From Lota lota (lineage: Eukaryota; Chordata; Actinopteri; Gadiformes; Lotidae): a stretch of 64,000 nt of DNA. Below, piece by piece: positions 22,577-34,857 of this stretch. The position numbers and the translations under genes are program-made. Below the pieces are notes generated by a model. The model was given only the letters and a program-made list of their open reading frames with translations, ran no database searches and was not told the origin of the DNA. How positions within the stretch are numbered: the stretch's first letter is position 1; every line of letters starts with the position of its first letter. The stretch is from contig JACYXH010000088.1 of assembly GCA_026745465.1 (NCBI GenBank), positions 25,001 to 89,000 on the forward strand. The letters are read 5' to 3'.

Positions 22577-25078
22577 TCATTGGTGTAAAACATTGTCAGC
22601 TGGCAGTGAATCACTTTTTGACACATCGCCATAGCGGTCTGTGGCATCAATATCTGGTGGCACGCCTGTGGTACTCATAAGGTTTCCCTTGCCTGAGGGT
22701 TCAACATTGCTATAGGTAGAATGACCACTGTCGCTTTCGATGGTTATGACAGTGGGTGAGCGTTTCCCTGGGCGCTCCTTGCTCTTGTGCTTTTTGCTTT
22801 TCTTCTTGTGTTTCTTCTTCTTCTTGTGGTGCTTCCTGCCTCTGTCGGACCCATTTCCTGCATCGTCGGTTTCCCCTCCGAGGCTGGCGTCCCTCTTCGC
22901 CGGCTTCTCCTTCGACCTCTTCTGTTTCCCAGTGCTGGTCCTACTGCTAGTTGTATCCACAGCCTCGGATCCCTGCCTCAGATCCGTGCTTCTGTTCGGT
23001 TCGTCCAAGTGCCTGGTCTTGTACTTCCTCTTGCCACCAGGCTTGTCTTGGCTAGACCTTTTCCTGAAAGAGGGCGATCGGCTACCCGTGGAGTAGGTCC
23101 CAGAGGGAAAGTTGTCCCTGTGACCGCTGTCATGGGGTTCCCTACTGCGAGATTGAGAGCGTGAATCACAGTTCCTGTGACCCCTGGAGTAGTAGGTGGT
23201 TTTCTCTGAATAATGTATCCAACTGTTGTCTCTGTCACGGCCATAGTGGCTGTAGGATTGCCACTGGTAGCTGCCAGGCAGCTCGCAGCCACCATCTCGC
23301 CTTTTCTCCTTACTGTCCTTCTTCGAACGGGAACACTCTCTGCTGCTACTAGATCGGGAATGCCTCCTCGACCGGGACAGAGTAATGGCACCGTTCATGG
23401 GGCTCCTGGAAGAATCGCTCGCACTTCTCGACCTTCTGTCCCGCCTATTTCTCCTCGATTGAGTTCCACTCCTAGATCCCTGACTTTCCCTGCATCGTTC
23501 TGCACTGCGACGCCTCTTGCTGTTCTTGTCGTAATCGCTTTTCCTCTCTGACAAATTGTGTCTTCTAGACCTTAAGAGGTCGCTTTGTTCTTTAGATGGT
23601 GAATGCGCTTTTGTGCTAGAGGCAGGAGGGGGGCTTCGCTCTGCAGCGGGAAGAGGAGAGGCGCTGGGGCTGGTGAAGCGAATGTGTTGAGGCAGCTGAG
23701 GCTTTCTGTCCATCTCCTCATGGACAGATTCCTCCGAGTCTGATGAGAGGTGAACCAGCTCTGGCGTCCTCTGTGCCACCGGCTTCACGAAACCTACGAT
23801 AACACAGTCATCTTCATCCCCACCAACATCATCATCATCATAAGAGGACGAAAGAGATTCATCTTTTTTGACAACACTGTGAGACGCGTCAGTTGGGTTC
23901 AAAGGGCCTTTCGGATGCGAAGAGGAACTGCATTCCTGTGGCTCTTCCTCCTGGCTGCTGTCAGAGTCTGGTATAGAGAGCGGCAGTGCTTTGCTTCTTT
24001 CTTCCGTCGTGGAATACGAGGGCCCAGGGGTCTCATCGTCCCACGCAGACTGACTGAGAGTGCCACTGGACATAGACTCTCCCATGGTGTCCAGATCCAC
24101 TGACATTAGATCGTCCTCCGAGACGGCTATGACAGATGAATGAGAGCTACTGTCGTCATCGTTGAATAGGGAGTCGGGGCAGTCATAGACGGCATGCTGG
24201 TCATAGGCCTCCATGTTGAAGGGAGACTTTGCGAAACTGATGAACTCGTGGAGGAAGTGCTCTGTGCGAGCCTGGAGGAAAGGCCTGAGCTCCTCCAGTA
24301 TATCACTGGCCTCCAAATTGAAGCGGGTGATGCGCGACATCACCACGTGTTGTACTATGTTGACCAGAGAGCCGTGGGCTCCATAGAGTACCATGAGCTC
24401 CCTCTTCAGCCAGGGCACCAGTCTGTGAAGGCACGCAGGGTTTCTCTGATAGAACTCGGCCGTGGTGTCCCGGGAGCGGCCGCCGTCCTCCACCGACTGC
24501 ACCCTGATTCCCTGGCGATACAGCCCCCTCCTGAATGTGATCATCTCCTGCTCCCGGATAGCACGGACCGCTCTGCCTTCGCTAGCGGCCCGCCTCCCTG
24601 CCGCCAACCTCGACATCATGCGCCTTAGGTTGCGCTCGTGCAGCTGGTACGCATCTCCCCAGTTCTCAAACATCACACCGTTGTCTGGAGGGGTAGCAGT
24701 CCTCCTCTCGGCCCGCTGACGCACACCCGTCATGGTGGTGTGGTACCGGAACCGCACACCGCCGAAACTCCCGAATGAGCCATTGTCGGTGGGCCTCAGG
24801 TCATACTTCTTGAAGTCTTGGTCCGACTTGATGCTGTGGTAGATGGAGTTGAACGGCTGCTTGCACAGCGGACACTCCGCTTTGTTCTTGGACCACTCGT
24901 GAATGCAGCGGAAGCAGAACTTGTGCAAGCACAGGTCCAGGTAGGACATGTTGTTGAAGGCATCCAAACAGATGGGGCACTTGGAGTCTGGAGACACCTC
25001 TTTGGACGCGTCACCGGAGGTTTTATTTGTGCCATGCTTCTGACGTGGACGCAGTTCAATCTTTGAGGCTGACATCAT
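22577..25078 (-). CDS. topors: TOPORS E3 ubiquitin/SUMO ligase, intronless CDS
   Basis: TOPORS binds topoisomerase I and p53, acts as both ubiquitin and SUMO E3 ligase, and sits in nuclear bodies and at centrosomes or cilia. I start at the MM pair (25078), directly after an AAG acceptor on the minus strand, giving 833 aa (human 1045). Residues 34-72 form a C3HC4 RING, with CPICLDAFNNMSYLD then CLHKFCFRC and CPLC. The conserved RRNPACLHRLVPWLKREL-like core and GAHGSLVNIVQHVVMS follow in the middle. Next come WDDETPGPSYS, the SUMO-interacting type sequence DCVIVGFVKP, a long RS-rich domain, GGKRKYKTRHL, a HHKKKKKHKKKSKKH basic run and SPTVITIESDS near the end. An upstream in-frame ATG would add 8 aa but lies before the acceptor. 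Long frames on the opposite strand are shadows. Confidence 0.95.
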   Translation of the reverse strand: MMSASKIELRPRQKHGTNKTSGDASKEVSPDSKCPICLDAFNNMSYLDLCLHKFCFRCIHEWSKNKAECPLCKQPFNSIYHSIKSDQDFKKYDLRPTDNGSFGSFGGVRFRYHTTMTGVRQRAERRTATPPDNGVMFENWGDAYQLHERNLRRMMSRLAAGRRAASEGRAVRAIREQEMITFRRGLYRQGIRVQSVEDGGRSRDTTAEFYQRNPACLHRLVPWLKRELMVLYGAHGSLVNIVQHVVMSRITRFNLEASDILEELRPFLQARTEHFLHEFISFAKSPFNMEAYDQHAVYDCPDSLFNDDDSSSHSSVIAVSEDDLMSVDLDTMGESMSSGTLSQSAWDDETPGPSYSTTEERSKALPLSIPDSDSSQEEEPQECSSSSHPKGPLNPTDASHSVVKKDESLSSSYDDDDVGGDEDDCVIVGFVKPVAQRTPELVHLSSDSEESVHEEMDRKPQLPQHIRFTSPSASPLPAAERSPPPASSTKAHSPSKEQSDLLRSRRHNLSERKSDYDKNSKRRRSAERCRESQGSRSGTQSRRNRRDRRSRSASDSSRSPMNGAITLSRSRRHSRSSSSRECSRSKKDSKEKRRDGGCELPGSYQWQSYSHYGRDRDNSWIHYSEKTTYYSRGHRNCDSRSQSRSREPHDSGHRDNFPSGTYSTGSRSPSFRKRSSQDKPGGKRKYKTRHLDEPNRSTDLRQGSEAVDTTSSRTSTGKQKRSKEKPAKRDASLGGETDDAGNGSDRGRKHHKKKKKHKKKSKKHKSKERPGKRSPTVITIESDSGHSTYSNVEPSGKGNLMSTTGVPPDIDATDRYGDVSKSDSLPADNVLHQ

Positions 25079-26060
25079 CTTAGGTGAAATTATGACAAAC
25101 ACATCAGGTCAGTTTCAGATCATTTCATGACTGGTGTTGTAATGTTTTCATGATACAGCTTTAAGACCCCGCTACAATCTGAAAAAAGAGCAGTCGAAAT
25201 GTGTATATCTAAATGTTCACATGGAGGATGTGTGGATGGATTATTTATTATTTGAATTAAGTAGCAGTCCTGGTGATACGTTGTTACATTTTGACTTAAT
25301 CTTTGATTGCCCTGCACTCTTGGACTTAAAAAGGAGTGTGTCAGAGCCTGTTCTATTCTGTCACTCCTTAAAAAAGACATGTAACATGTCACTGTACTAC
25401 ATAGCTTTTAAATTCCCCCAGGTTATACAATGATTAAATCATTTAAGGTTGCGATAATCCGGGTTTTTTTTTCTGTAAATGTGTATGTATACCAAAATCG
25501 AATATACGAACGGCTATGATAACGCTAGCGACTAGGCTACAAAATCATTTTTCATAATCATTTTTTAATGATTTTGTATAATATGATGGTTTATTCAACA
25601 TCAGCATGAAATAAAAATGATTATGTTGACAAGACACCTATTCGGCAAAACAAGCTGTTACTCTGAACATAGTACTAAGTAATTTTAATTGGTTTGTTGA
25701 CGTTTGCGCAGCTAGCACTGGTATGATCCTAGTAAAGTCTGTACAACTGTTACAGACATTGTATTGTTTTCTAGTAAAACGACCATTTGGAAAAACGCGA
25801 CAGCAATGCAGTTATATAACTCTGTTGTATAGAAACATCTATGATGGTCAGTGTCTGACTTCAGCTAGCTAACGACATTAATTATTGTGAATGAGGAGAT
25901 AAGATACATTCGTATTTACCTCAAATTCATCGAACAGCTCATCGGTTGGAGATCGACAGATTACCCATTTGACGTAGTTATATTCCCAGGGAAGAGAAAC
26001 GTTAAATATTGCCTCGCTGGTGTATAATATATTAATAGAGTATAGCCCTTTTGAGTTGTA
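25079..26060 (-). other. topors 5' region with a candidate non-coding first exon
   Basis: A donor on the minus strand (GAG|GTAAAT) ends a possible exon whose lower edge is 25920. Splicing to the acceptor just above 25078 would put topors translation at the second-exon MM start. The upstream exon could at most give a four-codon uORF. The rest of the interval is AT-rich with no gene seen. Confidence 0.35.
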
Positions 26061-26542
26061 CAACCAAATGTAAAGTCAGCGAGCATGTAGGCACAATTTG
26101 AATACGCAATTTCCGGTTTTCATCGGGTGGAAAGAAATAAAAGACCAGAAACAATTTTCTCTCCTCGACCGTAAACTGCAACACTGTTCGACTAAAATTA
26201 AATTAATAGTCAAACAAAACAAACGTTCACCAAGGATACATTTTCATGTTATGCAATGATTTCCAGATTCACAAATGTTTTCTACTTATAAACGTATTTT
26301 TCTGATTATTTTATTTAACATTAACCTTTTATACAAATAAAGAGGGTCGGTAGCAGAAGGGCATTGGAGGAGATTATGGCCCTATGATAATGACAGTAAG
26401 GATATTGCATTTGAATACAGACAGGCTTGACCTTGATGTGGCTGAGCACGTCCTACTTTTTAGACTTTGAGTCTATGTGTAATTTATTAAATAATAATGG
26501 AGAAACCGGTCATTAAATGATTTGGAAATGTTTTAATAACAG

Positions 26543-26548
26543 TTTATT
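26543..26548 (-). terminator. ndufb6 poly(A) signal
   Basis: Minus-strand AATAAA, 40 bp beyond the ndufb6 stop codon. Confidence 0.6.
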
Positions 26549-26587
26549 TTTTACAATGACTTTATAGAAACATTTTAACTTGGTGCG

Positions 26588-28181
26588 TTAGTGGTGACTG
26601 TGGGTCATGGGGAGATCGGGAACAACTTCTCCCGTCTCCAAAATGATGTCCCCCTAAAACAAGCAGAAAAAGAAAGTATAGATTAATGTCTAAATCAGTT
26701 AGGATGCACATTTAAACAGAAATGGGGATGTTACTGTGCCAATAGTTTTACAGGGACCGGCCTATCCATCCATTCATATAACTGTACCAGAGCTTTAGTG
26801 GAGGACAATTACCAGCAATGCACCAGTTAAAATTATAAATATACATGTTGTACAAATACATAAAATAATGTGTGTGTGTGTGTGTATCACATTTTTTCTT
26901 TTTAATACTGTATTCAATCAAAACTAATCAAATTATGGAAATAAAGACTACTGAAATATGAAAAATAGATTGTCAAGAGGCAAAATCGTAACGGTCAATA
27001 ATCATATTTCATTTTTCAAATCAAATAATGGTCAGGCAACTATGAAGTTAAGTCACCTAGGTTTGTTAAGATAAATTATAGTACTAAATAAATATAACTA
27101 GGACAAAATGCAAAGAATAAAGATATGCACTTACGGGAAACAACTTGGGTTTCACCTCCACAATACCATATGGTTGGTTCTGAGGAAGAAACGATCACTA
27201 AGTTAATACATCTCACTTGTAAATGTTTACATCATTCATATACATGCCATCTAGTTTGATCAATTCACTTTTTAGTCATTGTAGCAGTAACAACAACAAC
27301 AACAACACACAATTTGGGTCTTTAGGCAGGTATACATTTTATATGTATGATATCTAAACCATAACCAATGGGTTCCAGGTGAACTTACAGCCATGTGGTA
27401 CTTGACACAATAGTGAACGATCCACGCTGGTATCAATACCCGTGTCAATCCAAATACTCCACCTCGGTATGCTTTGTATGTCTGCAAGAACAGCAACAAA
27501 ATAGCAGAAAATATGCCAACATTAAAGACAGGCTTTCATAAATATTCTGTGTTTATGTTTTCTGTGCATTAGTAAATATAATTTACCCTTTTCTAGGAAA
27601 GATATATATCATATGTCCTTTACTGTATTAATGTAGGCTATTCCTAAAAGGAGCAGGTGTATGCTGAGATGCTAGTGACTACAAATGTACGTGTCTTTGG
27701 CAGTAGACTATCAGATAGATAGCAGTGTCTTTACTTAGCAGTAGACTCATGGTTCTGGTACATTCCTTTGCTTTAGCTTGGACTATTTCACTTGCAAACA
27801 CAAAATGGGCTGTTTGTGCTATGAAAGTGGCGTTATCAATCTAAAAGCAAAGCAGCACCCTTCTGACCATGTCAACACCAGACTGCACTGTTCATAGCAT
27901 AACATGACATCGGCGAGCGGAGCAGAGACATTGAAATGGATGTTGACATCTGTAATATAAAACTGTCCTTTTGATAACTAACTGAGGATCTAAACACTCA
28001 CGTAAAGCCTCCACAGACTCTTGGGTTCCAGAAAGCCAGTCCAGAATTTAGCTATGGCGCCCGGAGCCTGTGGCTTGATAACGGGTTCTCTAGGACTGAG
28101 TTCCTGGTCCTTCAGCCATTGCCTTCTAAGCTTTGTGATCTGCTCGACGCGAAGCCTCTCGTCCGGAGTGTAACCAGACAT
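26588..28181 (-). CDS. ndufb6: NADH dehydrogenase (ubiquinone) 1 beta subcomplex subunit 6, 4 exons
   Basis: An accessory subunit of the membrane arm of mitochondrial complex I. Exons are 28002-28181 (60 codons), 27389-27481 (31), 27135-27179 (15) and 26588-26653 (22 with TAA), all with GT/AG borders between codons. The product is 127 aa (human 128). [20 protein letters not shown] and [14 protein letters not shown] match the family N terminus. One membrane segment, [20 protein letters not shown], lies at about residues 70-89. NQPYGIVE and [13 protein letters not shown] close the protein. The next gene up is the unrecognised locus on the same strand, and topors lies below; topors next to ndufb6 matches human 9p21. 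Confidence 0.95.
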
Positions 28182-28945
28182 CTTATAAGAAGATACTTAC
28201 TTTCTGTATATTCACCCTGAACCCTACAATGACACCATGGAGGACACCCCCTTGTCGCACAAACAAGCCAACGAAGATGTTGCAGAAGAAAATGCGAACT
28301 AGGTAAGGGACGTTAAATTAATAGAGCGCCATCTATTGAGAAGGAGTGGCTTTCAACCTTTTAATACATATTTGGAAAAAATACTATTTGTTGTAACCTC
28401 GTAACATTAACGTTTCATTTGTTTAATGAATGAAAATGTCTAATGGCTTGGAGTAACATAAAAAAGGAATTATCACATGGTTTAATAAACATAAATACCT
28501 AAATAGAAAATTACAATTCATAAACAATGTCAAAGAAATTAAATGAATAAAGTTGAAACATTTTTAATAAAATATGAGTTAAATATAATAAAATGAAACA
28601 ATGTTAAACAAAACAAATCTTTGGTTTCAATCGATGTTGAATAAAAGTACAATTAAAGAAAAAAAGTAAATGTTACCAAGTTTATTAAAATTAAATAATG
28701 TTAAATAACAAAGGTGTCCATGTAAGCTGTCATTGGTAAGTGTCCATATTAGATGTATATGGTTGGTGTTCATATTAGACGTCCATGGTTGGGGTCCAAA
28801 GTTGTGGAAGATGTCCATGGTTGGTCTCCCTGATTGGCGTATATGTTAGGTTTCCAAATAAGATGTTGATGTTTGGTGTCCCAGTCTATGTACATTTTAG
28901 GTTTCCAAAGATGCATGTTGGTTCTCATTATGTTAGGTTTCATTC
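28182..28945. other. Spacer between ndufb6 and the unrecognised gene
   Basis: AT-rich DNA without a gene. A degenerate repeat at about 28725-28930 uses variants of CATGGTTGGTGTCCATATTA. A minus-strand AATAAA lies at 28681-28686 and may serve the upstream gene. Confidence 0.45.
28725..28930. repeat. Degenerate short-unit repeat in the unknown gene's 3' UTR
   Basis: Repeated variants of a GTCCATGGTTGG / TTAGGTTTCCAAA theme with irregular spacing, just below the stop codon at 28946. Confidence 0.5.
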
Positions 28946-31900
28946 TCAGTTCTTCTTGCGGCTGAAGAGCCGGCGAAGCCAAGAGAAGCACTTATTTTTG
29001 GTTTTTACTTCTTTCAGCTCAGGCTCCTGAGCAAAAAGTTTTTCAGCACAGAAAAGGTGTATTAGCACATCTCATTCTACAGCGACAATAGAGTATATAA
29101 ATACATATTACTATGTGTAGCATTATTGGGTGATATAAGAGATGTAGATATAAAACTTAACACTTTTAAATAAATAAATAATTTGTAAAGCTTGATAAAA
29201 AAGGAATGACGCTAATATAGACCAGTAATTATTACTCTTACTAAATATCTTTGTGTATCATGTCTGTACTGAAATGACTGATGAAGAAGGCTGACCTTCT
29301 CTGGGCAGGCGAGGAACTCCTCCCTGCTCACTTTGCGCTCCTTGTGAAGACGCTCCTCTAGCAGGGTGAGAGGTCTTTCCTTGTCTCCTTCCTCCTGCTT
29401 CCTCACAGGGACGTTAATGCTATAGGGGGCATTGTCTCCTCCCTGGACCTCCTCACTGAAGCTCACAGAGGGCTTGATGTGGTTGAGCACCTCTTTTGCT
29501 ACAAGGGAGCAGGCCAGCAGGGCTACCTGGGGGTCCTGCATGAGGCCCTCCCTGGTCAGCCATGTGTTGGGCAAGGCCACGTTCAACTTCTGTCTAAGGG
29601 GCCACCGAAGCTCAACGGCCAGTTTGACCTGTTGAATGACTTCAACTGTCATTTCTCTATGAAAACTAAATAACTGAAAGTCGTCTTCATAAAAAATGCA
29701 CTGTGTTATACATTATTTTACATCATGTTGTAAATGCTTCATATATTATTTTCTTTGGACAGTGATTCACAATTGCCGGCCTTCATTTGATGAGGAAAAC
29801 TGCATGTTTACAATACATTGATTGCTTTAGAGGCATTCTCTATTTTGAAACATGCTATTCCAGTTTAAATACAATTTAAAAAAGAAAGTCATGATATTAT
29901 AACACTACAAAAACGTAAAGCAGACCTCCTGCACGGGGTCCATCAGGCGCTCCAGAGTCTGTTTGAACACTCTGTTGTTCCTGTATGTCTCGGCCTCCTT
30001 CTCCAGCAGCAGGTGGACATGTTCCACTATCTCCTTCTCAAAGGCCCAGTATTTGCGGGCCTGTGACTGGTAAAAGGTTTGGTCCTGGCCTCTGAACAGT
30101 TCTTCTACAACCCGTTCAGCAGTTGACTGCTGGATCAGAACTGTGTCCTGTTGCACAGGGGAAGAGAATGCTTCGCCTGTCTAAAAAGTAGCTACAGAGT
30201 TTTTAAATGGACTGGACTCTCATGTTGGAGGACGATTTCAGTGTTGAACACTTGAAGTCTATGTGAATGTGTTTTCATGAACGTACGGAGGTTGAGAAAG
30301 AGTTCATAGCAGCAGCAGCAGCAGTAGTAGTAGCATTGTATCCTGGCAGTGGCTGAGCTGCTGGAGGTAGTAGGGCTCCAGAAAGCACAGGATCACAGAC
30401 AAGAAAACTCTGGCCAGAGCCTTGTAGAGAAGAAGGCTCAGATTCTGTCAGACCCTGGAGCAGCTTCTGGCTGTTCTGGAAGTCCCTCTGGAGGGCTTCA
30501 CCGCTACCGTCCACCACAAAAGCATTGTAAGCCAGGGTGACGTTGTCCAACGATGAGGTCACTTCCTCGTAGTCATCTCCAACAAAGTACTTTCCTTCGA
30601 CCCAGGTGGTGTAGGAGGAATGGCGTCGGATGACTATGCGGCGGTAATCCGCGATGACATCATCGCTCATTTCCGGAAGAGCCTTGCGGTAGATCTTCGT
30701 GTGCCGAATCCAGGTTCCAAACTTCTGGAAAATTGGATCCCTTCCTGTCTCAGGGAGCGTCTGGCTAAAGAGCCACCTCTCCATTAGGTCCTCATCCACC
30801 CTGGGAGCTGAGAGCAGAACAAGAACAGGGGGGTGAAAGAAAGGTGTGATCATAAAGAAACAATTGGATGAACCTCAACAGGTTGTTTAGGACTCGAATG
30901 GAAGGGAATTTCACTAGATCACTGAAATGGAATTATGATGGCAAGCAATAAAGAAATATATGTTCTACAATATTGTGAAGGCTTGTTATGCTTCAATTAT
31001 ATTAGCAAAACACTGTTGGTATTCAAGTTTATAAGCAACACATTGTACAGGTTTTTACAGTCTCTGTGGTTACCCTCGGTGCGGACAGGGGTTCCCTCGG
31101 TGCAGACTGCCTGGTGCTTAGCCAGAACAACCTCGATGACCTCCCTGGGGATGGAGCGGAGGAGATCAGGGTTTCCCGCAGACATCAGTTTCTTGACCTT
31201 GAATAAGAGAGAAGACGTCTTAATGGAGGAGAGTTGTGGACAATAGCGCATCACGTATCCTGTTCAGAGCTTCAGAGCTTTCAGTGTTGTATGGAGGACT
31301 TTCACTTTCCCCTAACGGAGCGGCCCTGAATGGAAAGCAATCCTACCTGGTAAAAGGTGCCAAAGGCCTTCATCAGGCGGCTCTGGACCTGGAAGGTAAG
31401 TCTCCTTAAATCCCAGCTGGGACGAGGGAGAGCGGTGTCTACCGTCACACCGGGCATCTTCCTAAGGGTCTCCAATGTCAGAGCACTCAGCTAGGAGAAA
31501 GGGAGGAGGAAGAAAGTAAGGAGGGAGCAAGAGTGAGAGAGATGAACCATGAATGTGGGGGAAAAAAGAGTCGGAGGCAACGAAAGAACAGCCAGGGATG
31601 TGAGATGCAGACAACGATTTTTGACATTAATTACTTCATTAGGTTCAATTATATCAATGATGATTGGCATTAGCAGTGACGTAGTACTAGTTGGGTACGA
31701 CTGGTAGTAGTACTGCTAGTAGTGCAGTAGTATGACCAGAACCTACCTGGAGAGTGAGGGCCAGGAGCTTCTGCTGGTCCAGCTGCCTGTAGCCGTCCCC
31801 GTCGAGGGGGTGGAGCTTCAGGATGAGCTGGACCAGCAGGTCGTCTACCAGGTCACTGCTCACAGTCAGCATAGAGCCTGGAGGGAGGCACCGCACTGCC

Positions 31901-33666
31901 CACACAACCTTCTGGAGAGAAGAGATTCATGGGAATTTATGCTTGTGTTTAGACCCCATGAGCTTCAATCCCACCCGTATGATTGAAAAATACAAAACTC
32001 AACTTGTAATTTGTATCTGTTTTCAACACATTGAAACAGATTATTTTTCCTATTCCTTGTTAGAAAATAATTTTACGGTTTCTATATAGGTAACTGTGTA
32101 TATGTATGTATTTATGTATGCAAGTATTTACAAGTCATAATATTTAGAGAAATGTAAACTGTATAGAAACATGAGCGGCACTTTACAAACAACTTTGAAA
32201 TAAAATTGAACCCAATTCATTCAATTCATTGAATTAAATCATGTTTTTGAGCCTCTGTCGCTGACCTGCATGTCCTCCTGAGTAGCTTGCAGCTGGTGTG
32301 GGACCAGCAGGGCTACACTCACAGCCACCAGATAGCACATGTAGTGGTTGAGGACGTGTGGAGCCGTGACCAGAGCCCCCGCCAGCCGGTCTCTGGGGAG
32401 CAACACCTGCTCCAGGTGGGCCAGTATGGACTCGGCCGCCTAAACAATGGACACAAGACACACACATACACATGTTGGCACTGGGAGTTCATATCTTAGT
32501 GTTATGCCATTATGTCATTTCTCATGGTGTAAGTGCTTGGGTCGCGCTCGTTTATTTAGTTTGTGGTATTACATTTTTGTTGAACAAACCAGCAATTATA
32601 TATAATAATTCAATACAACAATTGAAATAAAATAAAGTAAAAAACAGACCTGGCAAGGAGTGGTGGGCTGGAGCAGACAGTTAGCCTGCTGCCGGTCCTC
32701 CGTCACCCTGACCCAGGGGAAGGAGGAGGCGAGGAGGCGCTGGGTCTCCTGGAAGATGATGCTGATCTTCTCAGGGGTCCCAGGTGGGGGGTACCCAGGG
32801 CTGACCTGGAGAGCACAACACCAGTACACACAAGAAGTCAACCATGAGCTTCAGAAGCTAATGCAGAGGACTTCTGGGATCATCTTGATGTAAGGTAAGT
32901 GTGAACAATCATCTGAGCCGCAATTCTCTGGTTGCATCTCAAAGTAAAAGTCTAATCACATAATTCAGTGCTAGTGTTGTTGCAAATAGTAACGCAGACT
33001 TCTACGTATTTCATGACTGTGGATGCATGTCCTATGTCATTGCAATGGGCCTTATTCATCTTGCAGCTATCTTACTCGCTAGCTGGGTAGGGGAACTGAA
33101 TGTGGCATTCTGCATTCAGTTTCCCCACCCAGCTAGCGTTTACAACCAATATGGAACCAAGATGGCCACTAGATGAATAAGGCCCATAGTGGTCTGTTGT
33201 GAGGACAGTACTGGTCCTTGTGAGGGACATATTCAATTACAACAGGGCTATACCTGAGTCAGCAGCTGGACGATGACCTCTTTGAGGGAGGGGCCAGGGA
33301 CCACCACCTGCCAGGGCGTGGCCGAGACAGGGGTGGAGCTGGCAGCCGTCTCAACCTCAGAGGACGTCTGGGTGGAGCCAGAGTCCAGGGGGTGTCCAAG
33401 AGGGCCTGAAGACCAACCACATTTAGAAAGATTATTTCCTCCACTCTTTGTCTAGATGTATTGATGTTGCTGATGGTTATGCTTACTTAGCATCACATTT
33501 GTATTTTCTTTCTTTCTCTCAGATAAATATAAGGATTCCTCTTACTTCACTGCCTCTGTGAGGGCTTATGGTGAGGCTGATTAGTTGCAAATTATGATCA
33601 GTTAATAATCCCAAACATACCTTTGCAGGGTCTTGGAGTAGGTGGTGTTTCAGGAATGCAATGCAT
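28946..33666 (-). CDS. Unrecognised 11-exon protein-coding gene (731 aa)
   Basis: Exons in gene order are 33621-33666, 33254-33405, 32650-32805, 32266-32439, 31747-31911, 31347-31490, 31074-31197, 30287-30807, 29926-30180, 29296-29673 and 28946-29026. Every border is GT/AG, and the two split codons (exons 1/2 and 7/8) rejoin correctly, giving one open frame of 731 aa. It starts MHCIPETPPTPRPCKG and ends SWLRRLFSRKKN. No signal peptide or membrane segment is evident. Most of it looks helical and leucine-rich (VDDLLVQLILKLHPLDGD; QSRLMKAFGTFYQVKKLMSA). The middle is rich in W, Y and charge (FGTWIRHTKIYRKALPEMSD). A TTTAAAAA run near the end of exon 8 is encoded by a GCA/TAG triplet repeat. The C-terminal part is charged (TLLEERLHKERKVSREEF). 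I recognise no family and assign no function. The initiator in exon 1 is the least certain part. Confidence 0.8.
30305..30336. repeat. Coding triplet repeat (GCA then GTA)
   Basis: A GCA run followed by GTA units inside exon 8 of the unknown gene, encoding Thr/Ala on the minus strand. Confidence 0.7.
33045..33187. mobile_element. Palindromic MITE-like element in intron 2 of the unknown gene
   Basis: Outer inverted repeats ATGGGCCTTATTCATCT (33045-33061) and its exact complement (33171-33187) enclose inner arms (33077-33102 and 33113-33138) matching at about 24 of 26 positions. It has no coding capacity. Confidence 0.75.
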
Positions 33667-34079
33667 GTTGAAAAGCAGCAGCCAAACAACTCAGAGAGCA
33701 GTGATTAACACAACGTACTATCACGAAAGACCAGGTAAACTGATAAAGGGGAGAGTACAGCACAGTGACTCTAAAGCATCTAAATTCCATCGCTGTCCAT
33801 TGTGTGTTATGACACCACAACAGAGAGATTGGTGGGGGTGTGGGGTGGACAATTAAAATCAAATACTGTCACTTTATTGGTCAGAGTGTTGTGATTGACA
33901 TGGTTCCACTGTAACTATAGTGACAGTGATGCACATTATAAACTTGTACAGCTATCAATCTACCTGGCTAGCCTATCCCCTTCCATTTGAAGGTTGTTGA
34001 TTAATTTAGTTACCGAAACTTCGAATTTTAAAAAGTAACTCCAAGATATTTACAAAAACAGTTCCGCGTGTGAAGGCGG

Positions 34080-34094
34080 ACGCTAGGGGGCGAC
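34080..34094 (+). promoter_or_regulatory. Candidate CTCF site in the divergent promoter
   Basis: GACGCTAGGGGGCGA fits the CTCF core reasonably well. It lies between the two divergent genes. Confidence 0.35.
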
Positions 34095-34793
34095 CGTTAG
34101 GAACAGGGGAACGGAAATCAGCAGGTTCACTAACTAACTTCCGTTCCGCGTGTCACACGCAACATAATGACAATAATCAGATAACGCAGTAGTCTGTCAC
34201 TTGACTGAACGTATTTCTATTAAGTACATGTTTCTGTAGAAAATCAGGTAAGGTCGATACGTTACTTTATGGTAGAACAAATTACAGGAGTAATTGAGGC
34301 AATGCCAATGCTAAGGGACAGTCGTTTTCAGTTTTTTCTACAATACATTATCCTGTCTTAATGTCTACGCATGTTGCAATTCGTTTGTAGCTACTGCTTT
34401 TTCTGTCTATATAGATATGCCTATTTAGAAGTGCTAGAACCATTTAGTTCACATACAAAATGGTGTCTTGTCTTGTACAAGGGGAAGTGTCAGTTGCCAA
34501 CATTTGTCATTTGCATGCTTGTTCGCCTCTTCTGTAGTCATTTTTTACACTTGATAAGGGCCATGGTCAATTAGTTTGTTTCATACTGAACATGTTCATG
34601 GATTTATATATATTTTCAAGCGTCAACCTCATATAATTGTTAACGTTAGGTGATTGGTTTGCAATTTGATATCGGTAGTCTTAACATGTCCTGGCCATTT
34701 CATAACCTATCGCTCTTTGTTTATTGATTCGTTTGGCGATTGTGATTGTTTTTCATTAGTTAGTTGTTGATATTTGACGGACATCTATTTCTT

Positions 34794-34794
<1 letters not shown>

Positions 34795-34856
<62 letters not shown>
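34795..34856. repeat. 33-nt poly(C) followed by (CA)n
   Basis: Uninterrupted C from 34795 to 34827, then CA repeats to 34856, ending about 118 bp before the prelid1 ATG. Confidence 0.95.

Positions 34857-34857
<1 letters not shown>

Noticed and set aside
22740-24719. Several plus-strand frames of 60-144 aa opposite topors
   Set aside because: They are antisense shadows of the long topors coding region, with cysteine/leucine-rich or arginine-rich text and no splice or domain logic.
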